In this document: one piece after another, positions 1 through 4,964 of the stretch | Layout of the letters: every line of letters starts with the position of its first letter | Position numbering within the stretch: position 1 is the first letter of the stretch | Assembly (NCBI GenBank): GCA_051650525.1 | Contig: JBOFJE010000006.1 | Span: forward strand, 1 to 5,093 | Direction of reading: 5' to 3' | Length of the DNA: 5,093 nt | Source: CAMREV01 sp051650525 | Lineage (GTDB): Bacteria; Bacillota_I; Bacilli_A; Mycoplasmatales; Mycoplasmoidaceae | The notes under the pieces: model-generated | Databases searched by the model: none | Seen by the model: the letters and a program-made list of their open reading frames with translations, nothing else | What the model was told of the DNA's origin: nothing | Program-made: the position numbers and the translations under genes

Positions 1-27
1 CATAGCTGTCAACCTAAGAGGAATTTT
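1..27. repeat. Left terminal inverted repeat of the IS4-family element
   Basis: These 27 bases are the exact reverse complement of 1615-1641. The repeat contains TGTCAA at 7-12, which read outward on the minus strand is a perfect -35 hexamer TTGACA. Confidence 0.95.
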
Positions 28-153
28 AAAAGATATCTTTAAGATTAAGTTATTTTTTAAGTAAATTGTTAATATTTTTTATTTTTTTATACAATAAAAA
101 AAGCTGAGAAAATCTATCTCAAACTTTAATTTGAAATTTATATAATTTAATTT

Positions 154-1568
154 TTATGATGCGATTTTGTCGCTTTGGATTAGCTCTATTTTAAGTATTT
201 TTAAAATATCATTTACTGATTTCTTTTGTTTTTTATTTGTTTTTAAACAAAATCGTTTAAAATTAAGGGTTATTTTTTTAAAAACTGCAAAAGATAGATT
301 TCAGTTTTAAGTATAATTGTGGCTAATTTAGGTAAATATTGAAAAATAGAGCCAAATGATTTAATTTCACTAATCTCTTGATTTGTTTCCTCTAAAATAA
401 TATTTTTAGCTGTAAAAACAATTGAAGATGACAATAATAAAGCTATTAAACGCCCATAAAGAAAACATTTAAATCGTTCAATTTTTACTTTTTTTACTTG
501 ATTTATTTTAAAAATTGATTTCCAAATTTTAAACATTATCTCTATTTGCCATCTTAAAGTATATATATCGTGAATTTCATCTTTACTAAGAATTTTATCA
601 TTAACATTAGTTATATAAGCATTTATAGCATTAAAATCGAATCTGTCTTGAGTTAATACTCGCTTTTTTTTTCTAATATTTTCTTTATGAATTAATTCTC
701 TTCTTCGCTTGTTTTCTTCTGTTAATTTTGTTATAATTAATCTGTTTTTTAGTTCCTTTTTGGAACCAATGTAGATATCTTTTAGTTCAATGGTTTCGCC
801 TTCTGCCAAAGGCTTCATCAGCTCTAAGATATCTATTTTTATATATTCAGTCTTTTTTTTAATTTCTCCATTTAAATTCAATTCTGGATTTTTATTTTTT
901 GAATACAAAGAAAAACTACTTTTAACTTTAGATATATAGGATGCTCCATTAGCATCTATTTTTTTAAAATAATCAATTTTATGATATCCTAAATCTGCCA
1001 ATTTTAGATCTTTAGGTCTACTATCAGTTTCCATTACATCTAAATACGTTACATCATTTTTTGTTCCAGAAAAAATATCAGCTTTCATAAACATTTCAGA
1101 TAAAAGTTCATACTGTAACTGTATTTTGATAGCAGATGGTGATGCTGAGCCACCTGATCCAAAGAATTCATCAGCGAATTCTTTAGGTAAATTAAATCCA
1201 GTTGAATCATTTATAATTATCCTATGAAAATGTAATGTATTCTTCAAAGTGTTCAATATGGAATTTTGAGAAAACATAAGTTGATTAAAAATTTCCTTCA
1301 TAAACTCGACTGCATATTTATTAAAGCGTTTATTAACAGCTTGTTTAGATACTGCGACATTAAATATCGCATCATATTTAGAAGCTAATTGAGATAAGGA
1401 AACTTTACAAACCTCTTCTCCATAAAAAGTATTAAAAAGAATAAAATCTTTAGCATTTATATTACTTTATCTTTGAACAAATTTTGATTTTTTAGCAATC
1501 GTGTTAATTTCATTTATATTAAATACATTTTTTAAATTTTCAATTAAATATTTTAATTTTATTTCCAT
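154..1568 (-). pseudogene. IS4-family DDE transposase, interrupted by a nonsense codon and a 3' frameshift
   Basis: This is the cut-and-paste transposase of the surrounding IS. The best start is ATG at 1568, preceded by an AAAGGCGG-type ribosome site. From there the frame runs 33 codons (ending ...KKSKFVQR), meets TAA at 1467-1469, then resumes in the same frame with typical IS4 N-terminal sequence up to and through the internal ATG at 1301. In full-length numbering the DDE motifs are D121 (in NDSTGFNLP), D192 (in ADLGYHK) and the YREK signature Y336-x2-R339-x3-E343-x6-K350, all intact. The frame ends at 270, but a -1 shift at the T5A7 tract (276-282) opens 40 more codons to TAA at 154. That tail is basic (NKKQKKSVNDILKILKI), like normal IS4 C-termini, and brings the protein to about 471 residues, near the IS231 length of about 478. 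The element is probably immobile unless the stop is read through and the shift is programmed. Confidence 0.85.
276..282 (-). promoter_or_regulatory. Possible -1 ribosomal frameshift slippery site (T TTA AAA) or homopolymer indel
   Basis: On the minus strand the transposase reads TTT TTA AAA AAA TAA. The heptamer T TTA AAA fits the X XXY YYZ pattern of bacterial -1 frameshift sites. Slipping there skips the stop at 270-272 and joins the 40-codon conserved tail. A one-base loss in the A7 run, real or from sequencing, would look identical. Confidence 0.45.
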
Positions 1569-1603
1569 AGATTTAAGTACCGCCTTTGTTGTTATTAATT
1601 TAA

Positions 1604-1609
1604 ATTATA
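1604..1609 (-). promoter_or_regulatory. Candidate -10 box for the transposase
   Basis: The minus strand reads TATAAT at 1609-1604, about 36 bases upstream of the ATG at 1568. A -35 would fall inside the right inverted repeat (CAACCT or TCAACC at 17-18 bp spacing) and is a poor match. This arrangement is common in IS elements with weak transposase promoters. Confidence 0.45.
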
Positions 1610-1614
1610 TCATA

Positions 1615-1641
1615 AAAATTCCTCTTAGGTTGACAGCTATG
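1615..1641. repeat. Right terminal inverted repeat of the IS4-family element
   Basis: This is a perfect 27-bp match to the reverse complement of 1-27. The match breaks at 1614, and GC content rises sharply just outside 1641. An outward-facing TTGACA lies at 1630-1635. Confidence 0.95.
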
Positions 1642-1851
1642 GGCCTCGGCCACAGTGCCGTATCTACTGTAATTCTTAGCTCGTATAAAAGCCATATCAT
1701 CTATCTTAATACCAAAACTTATGGCGGGAATCCACCTCTCTCTCCTCTATCTGCAATCCCCGCCAGAAGTTTAACAAGCAAACTTTTTATCGATTTACCT
1801 AAACTCAACAAAAAACTCAAAGAATTTTCTTGTAGATTTAATTACTTATAA
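1642..1851. other. GC-rich block of unknown origin, cut by the IS at 1641
   Basis: The first ~130 bases are about 47% GC by hand count, far above the surroundings. The block contains GGCCTCGGCC (1642-1651), the inverted repeat ACAGT/ACTGT (1652-1656 and 1666-1670), and a stem TGGCGGG/CCCGCCA (1722-1728 and 1759-1765) with a 30-base loop. The plus strand is open in one frame to TAA at 1851, and a plus-strand terminator follows at 1904. The minus strand reads ...NYSRYGTVAEAHSC across the IS junction, which weakly recalls the GTV-x-E-x-x-x-CG tail of some TnpB proteins, but a stop lies upstream and no zinc finger is seen. It could be a remnant of an older mobile element, a structured RNA, or the 3' end of a plus-strand gene cut by the IS. 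I do not recognise it. Confidence 0.45.
1830..1839 (+). repeat. TTGTRGATYY repeat copy at the end of the GC-rich block
   Basis: TTGTAGATTT followed by AATT; this 14-base string recurs exactly at 4197-4210. Confidence 0.5.
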
Positions 1852-1903
1852 GCTATTATAGAGATAATCAACTTTCATATTTATTAACTTAATATTAAAA
1901 GAG

Positions 1904-1933
1904 TAACAGAGTTCTAGCTCTGTTATTTTTTTT
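1904..1933 (+). terminator. Intrinsic terminator upstream of the sigma-like gene
   Basis: TAACAGAG (1904-1911), a 6-base loop and CTCTGTTA (1918-1925) form a perfect 8-bp stem followed by eight T residues. It would end plus-strand transcription arriving from the GC-rich block or from inside the IS. Confidence 0.85.
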
Positions 1934-1981
1934 ATCAACTGAAATTTAAAGTATTTATATATTGAAAAATGGAGTGTAGTC

Positions 1982-2344
1982 ATGAATAAAATAATCTATG
2001 AAGCTCAACTAGGAAATCAACAATCTATAGATAAATTAATCAAACTAAATCAAAAATTATTAACATCCGCAATTAATTATTATCCCAAATCTTTTGAAAA
2101 TGAAGAAGAAGTATTTTTAGAAAAATTAGGTGTTAATTACAATACACCCAACTCAATATTTATAAGAAAAGAGGACTTAAAATTGATAGTTAATAATATT
2201 AATGAATTAAAATTTAGTCAATTAGAAACCAGAATTTTAAATTTACTATCTAAAGAATATGAATATTCAGATATTATTAAAATATTAAATGAAAATCCTA
2301 AAAAAATTTATATTTTTGTTGTAGATCTTCAAAAAATCATTTAA
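1982..2344 (+). CDS. Small sigma-70-like protein, internally shortened
   Basis: This 120-residue protein starts at ATG 1982, with GGAG at 1971-1974 at good spacing. Residues 1-40 (IYEAQLGNQQSIDKLIKLNQ, then a hydrophobic helix and YYP) look like sigma-70 region 2.1. Residues about 77-120 (LKFSQLETRILNLLSKEYEY, then SDIIKILNENPKKIY) look like region 4, the -35-binding helix-turn-helix. The intervening 2.2-2.4 segment, which binds the -10 element and core polymerase, is largely absent, so the protein is much shorter than the ~190 residues of Spo0H-like factors. It cannot be a normal sigma factor. It could be a decayed pseudogene kept open by an in-frame deletion, or a region-4 regulator. It sits alone between terminators at 1904 and 2383. 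The sigma relationship comes from pattern recognition only. Confidence 0.6.
   Translation: MNKIIYEAQLGNQQSIDKLIKLNQKLLTSAINYYPKSFENEEEVFLEKLGVNYNTPNSIFIRKEDLKLIVNNINELKFSQLETRILNLLSKEYEYSDIIKILNENPKKIYIFVVDLQKII
2319..2328 (+). repeat. TTGTRGATYY copy inside the 3' end of the sigma-like gene
   Basis: TTGTAGATCT encodes part of the C-terminal FVVDLQ. As it lies in coding sequence, it is the copy most likely to be coincidence. Confidence 0.3.
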
Positions 2345-2382
2345 AATATATTGTAAGATATTTTTCCAATCAAATTTTATAA

Positions 2383-2417
2383 AAAAAGCCAACTATCGTT
2401 AAACTAGTTGGCTTTTT
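2383..2417 (+). terminator. Strong intrinsic terminator after the sigma-like gene
   Basis: AAAAAGCCAACTA (2383-2395) and TAGTTGGCTTTTT (2405-2417) form a perfect 13-bp stem with a 9-base loop and a T tract. It starts 38 bases after the stop codon at 2344. The A-rich left arm would let it work in both directions. Confidence 0.93.
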
Positions 2418-2460
2418 ATCTATATAACATTTATTTTTATTTAAAAAAATAAAGATTTAA

Positions 2461-2470
2461 TTGTAGATCC
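2461..2470 (+). repeat. TTGTRGATYY copy before the start-less QueD-like gene
   Basis: TTGTAGATCC, identical to the copy at 4680-4689, lies 12 bases upstream of the presumed lost start codon, where a promoter or ribosome site would be expected. Confidence 0.5.
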
Positions 2471-2482
2471 ATTCTAGAGCAT

Positions 2483-2842
2483 ATTAAACTAAGTATAACT
2501 ACGTTTGATTTACAATATGCACACAGATTTTATAAGTTTAAAGGTGAAGCACAATATTTACATGGTCATACTGGAATTTTAACTATTGAGGTTGAAGATT
2601 CAATAAATGAAGGTGTAAATATAGTTTATCCATGTAATGAAATTCAAAAAACTGCTTGGGATGTTTTAAAAAACTTTGATCACTCTTTAATATTAAGAGA
2701 AGATGACCCTCTTCTTCCAACTATTTTAAAAGTGTATGACTTATTGAAAGAAAAATTAAACATAGCTAAAATAACATTCACTAGTGGTGTTAATGCAGCT
2801 TCTGAAGAATATTGTGTTTTGCAACTTTTTATATTACCATAA
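2483..2842 (+). pseudogene. QueD-like / 6-pyruvoyl-tetrahydropterin synthase family, no canonical start
   Basis: The frame is open from 2453 to TAA at 2840-2842 but contains no ATG, GTG or TTG near its start. The most likely original start is the codon at 2483-2485, now ATT, followed by KLSITTFDLQYAHRF. Counting from there, H14 (in AHRF), H27 and H29 (in LHGHTG) match the three zinc-binding histidines of the family, and D66-H67 in FDHSLIL matches the conserved Asp-His motif. The usual N-terminal catalytic Cys is absent. Between DDPLLPTILKVY and LLKEKLNIAKITF the PTxE-type segment normally found in QueD proteins appears to be missing, which suggests an internal in-frame deletion. Family members make queuosine or pterin intermediates. 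With a doubtful start, a deletion and no clear ribosome site, this is probably a pseudogene. A copy of the TTGTRGATYY repeat (2461-2470) lies just upstream. Confidence 0.72.
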
Positions 2843-2855
2843 ACATTCTTACTAA

Positions 2856-2884
2856 TTTTTAAAATTTTTAAAGAGACTTATAAT
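2856..2884 (+). promoter_or_regulatory. Candidate promoter of the membrane protein-mscS unit
   Basis: A perfect TATAAT lies at 2879-2884, 17 bases after a weak -35 (TTTTTA at 2856-2861). Transcription would start near 2891, leaving a leader of about 12 bases before the TTG at 2903. Confidence 0.4.
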
Positions 2885-2902
2885 ACTATTAAAATAAATT
2901 GG

Positions 2903-3295
2903 TTGCTAAAAATTTATGAAAGCGGTGAATGGTTTTTAGTTATAGTCACGTTAGTAGTATTCCTTATATATTTTACTGGAACTTTAAAAGAAGGTATTTA
3001 TAAAAGAATATGTTCCGCAACAATAGTCTCTCTCGTATTAATAAGTGGTCTAATAAGTTTAATGGAAACTCCTTCTAATCCCATGGATAAAAAAAAATAC
3101 GAGTTTCTTGTCAATGAAAATAAAGTTATTATTTCAAACTATAAAGATAATTATGTTGTAATGGATTTTAAGGTAGATGAAAAACAGAATAGTTTACTAA
3201 TAGATACATCAAATTATGAGATATTACCAATAAGCCATCAAAAAACACAATATAAATTTTTTAAAGAAATAAAGGTTTCTCATAAGAGTTACTAA
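2903..3295 (+). CDS. Small membrane protein of unknown function
   Basis: This 130-residue protein is not recognised. It has two hydrophobic segments, about residues 10-28 (FLVIVTLVVFLIYFTGTL) and 36-54 (ICSATIVSLVLISGLISLM), followed by a charged tail of about 75 residues rich in Lys, Asn and Asp that looks beta-strand-forming. The start is uncertain. No ATG is available in frame, TTG at 2903 is the only usual initiation codon, and no Shine-Dalgarno is evident before it. The frame is in fact open back to the stop of the QueD-like gene, so the true N-terminus may be longer or lost. It ends 26 bases before the MscS-family gene and probably shares its transcript, so a role at the membrane with the channel is possible but unproven. 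Confidence 0.6.
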   Translation: MLKIYESGEWFLVIVTLVVFLIYFTGTLKEGIYKRICSATIVSLVLISGLISLMETPSNPMDKKKYEFLVNENKVIISNYKDNYVVMDFKVDEKQNSLLIDTSNYEILPISHQKTQYKFFKEIKVSHKSY

Positions 3296-3321
3296 TAAAA
3301 ATTAAGGAGAAAAAAATATCT

Positions 3322-4011
3322 ATGAATAAACTAATTAAATTTTGGAAAGAACTAAATATCATAGAGATAGTAACACCTTTAATTTTAGAAAATGGATTAC
3401 TATTACTATTATTATATTTAAGCTATAAGCCTATCAAAATATTAACTACAAAATTTATTCACAAAATATTAGAACTAAAAAAAATAGATTCTTTACTAAA
3501 AGAGTTTTTAACAGCACTTATAGATAGTATAATAATAATATTTTATGTCTTAAATCTAGTGCATATTCTTAGAGTTGAAACTACAACTTTATTGACAATG
3601 ATAGGTTCGATTGGAATAGATGTAGGATTAGCATTAAAAGGAAGTCTATCTGACTTAACAGGTGGAATTCAAATTTTAATCTCTAAATATTTTGTAAAAG
3701 GAAATTTTATCAATGTAGCAGGAGTTGAGGGAACTGTTCAAAAAATAACTTTACTATATACAGTGTTACACACTCCAGATAATAAGGTTATTATAATTCC
3801 TAATGGTAAATTATCAAGTGGTGTTATCACTAATGTTACAGCTAATGATGATAGAAGAGTTGATTTTATATTTTCAACCTCATATGAAACTAATGCTAAA
3901 AAGGTTAGAGATATTCTATTTGATCTTCCTGAAATTGTTAAAGATAGATTTGATGAAGAGGGAATTGAAATACCATACAATAAGCTTGATATCTATCAAA
4001 AGTTATCTTAA
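3322..4011 (+). CDS. MscS-family mechanosensitive channel with shortened C-terminal domain
   Basis: MscS channels open under membrane tension to release solutes after hypo-osmotic shock. The protein has 229 residues against 286 in E. coli MscS. TM1 is about residues 17-36 and TM2 about 60-84. The pore helix TM3 contains the family signature GLALKGSLSDLTGG (102-115), equivalent to GLALQGSLSNLAAG in E. coli. The beta domain is intact, with VAGVEGTVQ (132-140) and IPNGKLSSGVITN (159-171). After YETNAKKVRDILFDLPEIV (178-196) it jumps directly to KDRFDEEGIEIPY (197-209), the family's final segment. The roughly 50-60 residues that form most of the alpha/beta cage vestibule are missing. This looks like an in-frame internal deletion, so assembly or gating may be impaired. 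AAGGAG lies 12 bases upstream of the ATG, which is slightly far. Confidence 0.9.
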   Translation: MNKLIKFWKELNIIEIVTPLILENGLLLLLLYLSYKPIKILTTKFIHKILELKKIDSLLKEFLTALIDSIIIIFYVLNLVHILRVETTTLLTMIGSIGIDVGLALKGSLSDLTGGIQILISKYFVKGNFINVAGVEGTVQKITLLYTVLHTPDNKVIIIPNGKLSSGVITNVTANDDRRVDFIFSTSYETNAKKVRDILFDLPEIVKDRFDEEGIEIPYNKLDIYQKLS

Positions 4012-4150
4012 TAAACTTACTGCATAATAAAAAAATAAAATATTTCTTGTGGATTTTATAAAACATATATTAAAATAATTGTATTCATGTACTAAAAAAC
4101 TTTTTTCACTTATGGAATATTCCCCCCCTGAAGAGATATATGACATAAGA

Positions 4151-4193
4151 AAAAAACTGTCTATTTTCCTATAAGATTTTAGGCAGTTTTTTT
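4151..4193. terminator. Bidirectional intrinsic terminator downstream of mscS-like gene
   Basis: AAAAAACTGTCTA (4151-4163) pairs with TAGGCAGTTTTTT (4180-4192) with a single U-G pair and a T7 tract. It lies between the plus-strand channel gene and the minus-strand Rep-like fragment, and could serve both directions. A TTGTAGATTT repeat follows immediately at 4197. Confidence 0.88.
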
Positions 4194-4210
4194 AATTTGT
4201 AGATTTAATT

Positions 4211-4303
4211 TTAAATATTTATTCTCCCTTTCAGCTTTAGCTGGTTTAATAACATATAAAGCCTTTTATCATATTTTCCACTTATACCTTTTAACTCTGC
4301 ATC
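4211..4303 (-). pseudogene. Possible fragment of a Rep_3-type plasmid replication initiator
   Basis: The minus strand is open for 30 codons from 4303 to TAA at 4211, with a stop just upstream and no start codon except an internal ATG. It contains LKGISGKYDKRLYMLLNQLK, which resembles the winged-helix motif of Rep_3 initiators (typically sKYsxRLYELLKQ) that bind iterons at plasmid origins. Full proteins are 250-350 residues, so only a scrap remains. A terminator-like hairpin at 4318-4359 separates it from upstream sequence. With such a short stretch, chance resemblance cannot be excluded. Confidence 0.35.
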
Positions 4304-4317
4304 TTATATAAAAAAAA

Positions 4318-4359
4318 GAACTCAAAAACCTTTTATATGGATTTGAGTTCAGATTTTTT
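4318..4359. terminator. Terminator-like hairpin
   Basis: GAACTCAAA (4318-4326) and TTTGAGTTC (4342-4350) form a perfect 9-bp stem with a 15-base loop. A7 precedes the stem and AGATTTTTT follows it, so it could act in either direction. No intact gene ends at it. Confidence 0.7.
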
Positions 4360-4402
4360 CTATTCAAACTAAAACAATTTGCAACATATATATGTTACAT
4401 TT

Positions 4403-4446
4403 AATTATAAAGATCTACAATAAATTTATTGTGGATCTTTATAATT
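4403..4446. repeat. 44-bp near-perfect palindrome built from two repeat copies
   Basis: AATTATAAAGATCTACAATAAA is followed directly by its reverse complement, with one mismatch that would be a G-U pair in RNA. Each half carries the TTGTRGATCT repeat, one on each strand, back to back with no spacer. No long T tract follows, so it is not a standard terminator. It could be a small palindromic mobile repeat, a recombination site or an RNA hairpin. Confidence 0.85.
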
Positions 4447-4539
4447 TTAGATATACTTATTTTGTATCTAAATAAATATTTTCTACTTTTCATAAAGAGA
4501 CCTCTAATTTTATTTTCGTTAACATTAAAATAATTTTAT

Positions 4540-4548
4540 AGGAGGAGG
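4540..4548 (+). promoter_or_regulatory. Orphan strong Shine-Dalgarno
   Basis: AGGAGGAGG is the strongest ribosome-binding sequence in the window, yet no gene follows. TTG at 4561 meets a stop after three codons, and GTG at 4563 gives only 13 residues. The repeat TTTATTGTGGATCT begins where a start codon would be expected. Confidence 0.55.
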
Positions 4549-4643
4549 TAAAAAAATTTATTGTGGATCTAAAATTTATATTATACAATATAAATACCTT
4601 ATGAGAAGAGTTTTCTTTTCATTTATTCGTTTCAAATAATCTA

Positions 4644-4678
4644 AAAAAAATTCATAGAATAAGGCTATGAATTTTTTT
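4644..4678 (+). terminator. Intrinsic terminator in the noncoding stretch
   Basis: TTCATAG (4651-4657) and CTATGAA (4665-4671) form a 7-bp stem extended by A7/T7 pairing to 14 bp, with a 7-base loop. A TTGTAGATCC repeat starts at 4680. No intact gene precedes it. Confidence 0.82.
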
Positions 4679-4782
4679 ATTGTAGATCCTATTTTTTTAG
4701 TGTAAAATTATATAAACTAAAAGCAAACTGTTTTTTATCTTATGTTTTCTTTGTACCCAGGAAAACTTTAAATTATCAAAAG

Positions 4783-4809
4783 AATGAGACTATTTTGTCT
4801 CATTTTTTT
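4783..4809 (+). terminator. Intrinsic terminator before the ISL3-side promoter
   Basis: AATGAGAC (4783-4790), a 6-base loop and GTCTCATT (4797-4804) form a perfect 8-bp stem continuing into a T tract. The gene or RNA it once served is not evident. Confidence 0.85.
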
Positions 4810-4844
4810 ATCTTAATAAAAGTAATTATTTAAAGAATTTAAAT

Positions 4845-4873
4845 TTGAAATATATTAAAAAATATTATATACT
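4845..4873 (+). promoter_or_regulatory. Good sigma-70-type promoter with no gene behind it
   Basis: TTGAAA (4845-4850), a 17-bp spacer and TATACT (4868-4873) make the best promoter in the window, with a start expected near 4880. The leader has a small AATGTT/AACATT hairpin and AGAGGG before ATG 4929, but that frame stops after eight codons. The ISL3-like element begins about 85 bases downstream, so the original gene was probably separated from it. Confidence 0.6.
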
Positions 4874-4964
4874 AATAAAATCACAAAAATGTTGAAAACA
4901 TTATTTTATGTTTTAACTAGAGGGAAATATGAAGGCTGATATTTGTTTGTTGTAAAATAAAATA

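Larger units (their letters stand above)
1..1641 (-). mobile_element. IS4-family insertion sequence, IS231-group-like, with defective transposase
   Basis: The element is bounded by perfect 27-bp inverted repeats. The outer sequence CATAGCTGTCAACCTAAG resembles IS231-group ends, which begin CAT and contain a TCAAC-TAAG core. The 1641-bp length also fits that group. It holds one minus-strand transposase gene (154-1568) and about 125 bp of noncoding DNA between the left repeat and the gene's end (28-153), in which I see nothing specific. Base 1 of the window is the outer base of the left repeat, so the left target duplication is not visible. The right flank starts with the 10-bp near-palindrome GGCCTCGGCC, a suitable IS231-type target. 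Group assignment rests on ends, length and transposase motifs; the exact IS name is unknown. Confidence 0.9.
4047..4689 (+). repeat. Cluster of TTGTRGATYY repeats
   Basis: Plus-strand copies lie at 4047-4056, 4197-4206, 4429-4438, 4561-4570 and 4680-4689, with one minus-strand copy at 4411-4420. The copies at 4429, 4561 and 4680 share the longer form TTTATTGTRGATCY and are 119-132 bases apart. The copies at 4197 and 4680 sit directly after terminator T tracts. Confidence 0.65.
4304..4964. other. Noncoding stretch of hairpins, repeats and an orphan promoter
   Basis: I see no convincing gene here; the longest frames are short and lack coding character. The stretch holds terminator-like hairpins at 4318, 4644 and 4783, the 44-bp palindrome at 4403, several TTGTRGATYY repeats, a strong Shine-Dalgarno without a gene (4540-4548), and a promoter (4845-4873). 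A smaller stem pairs ATTTATATT with AATATAAAT (4574-4582 and 4587-4595), and another pairs TTTAGATA with TATCTAAA near 4446-4472. It may encode small RNAs, or be debris of several lost genes whose regulatory ends survive. Confidence 0.6.

Noticed and set aside
1501..1851. Plus-strand open frame of 116 codons
   Set aside because: It runs from inside the IS (antisense to the transposase N-terminus) across the IS border into the GC-rich block. No ribosome site is seen and the halves have different origins. Only the part after 1641 could be old coding sequence, which is covered under the GC-rich block.
1935..1963. Promoter for the sigma-like gene (TCAACT and TATATT, 17-bp spacing)
   Set aside because: The -35 matches only half the consensus and the start point would fall almost on the ribosome site; too weak to annotate in this AT-rich DNA.
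3738..3980. Minus-strand open frame of 80 codons
   Set aside because: It is fully antisense to the well-supported MscS-family gene; a shadow frame.
3803..4027. Plus-strand open frame of 74 codons
   Set aside because: It overlaps the MscS-family gene in another frame and has no family resemblance.
4003..4146. Minus-strand open frame crossing the C7 tract, suggesting a phase-variable gene
   Set aside because: It has no ribosome site, overlaps the 3' end of the channel gene, has poor coding character, and resembles no known protein.
4047..4689. CRISPR array or regular plasmid iterons
   Set aside because: The repeat is only about 10-14 bases, spacing is irregular (roughly 12 to 240 bases), and one copy is inverted. 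No cas genes are present.
4929..4955. Eight-codon leader peptide after AGAGGG
   Set aside because: It is too short to support and lies next to an IS border, so it is probably an accident of the insertion.
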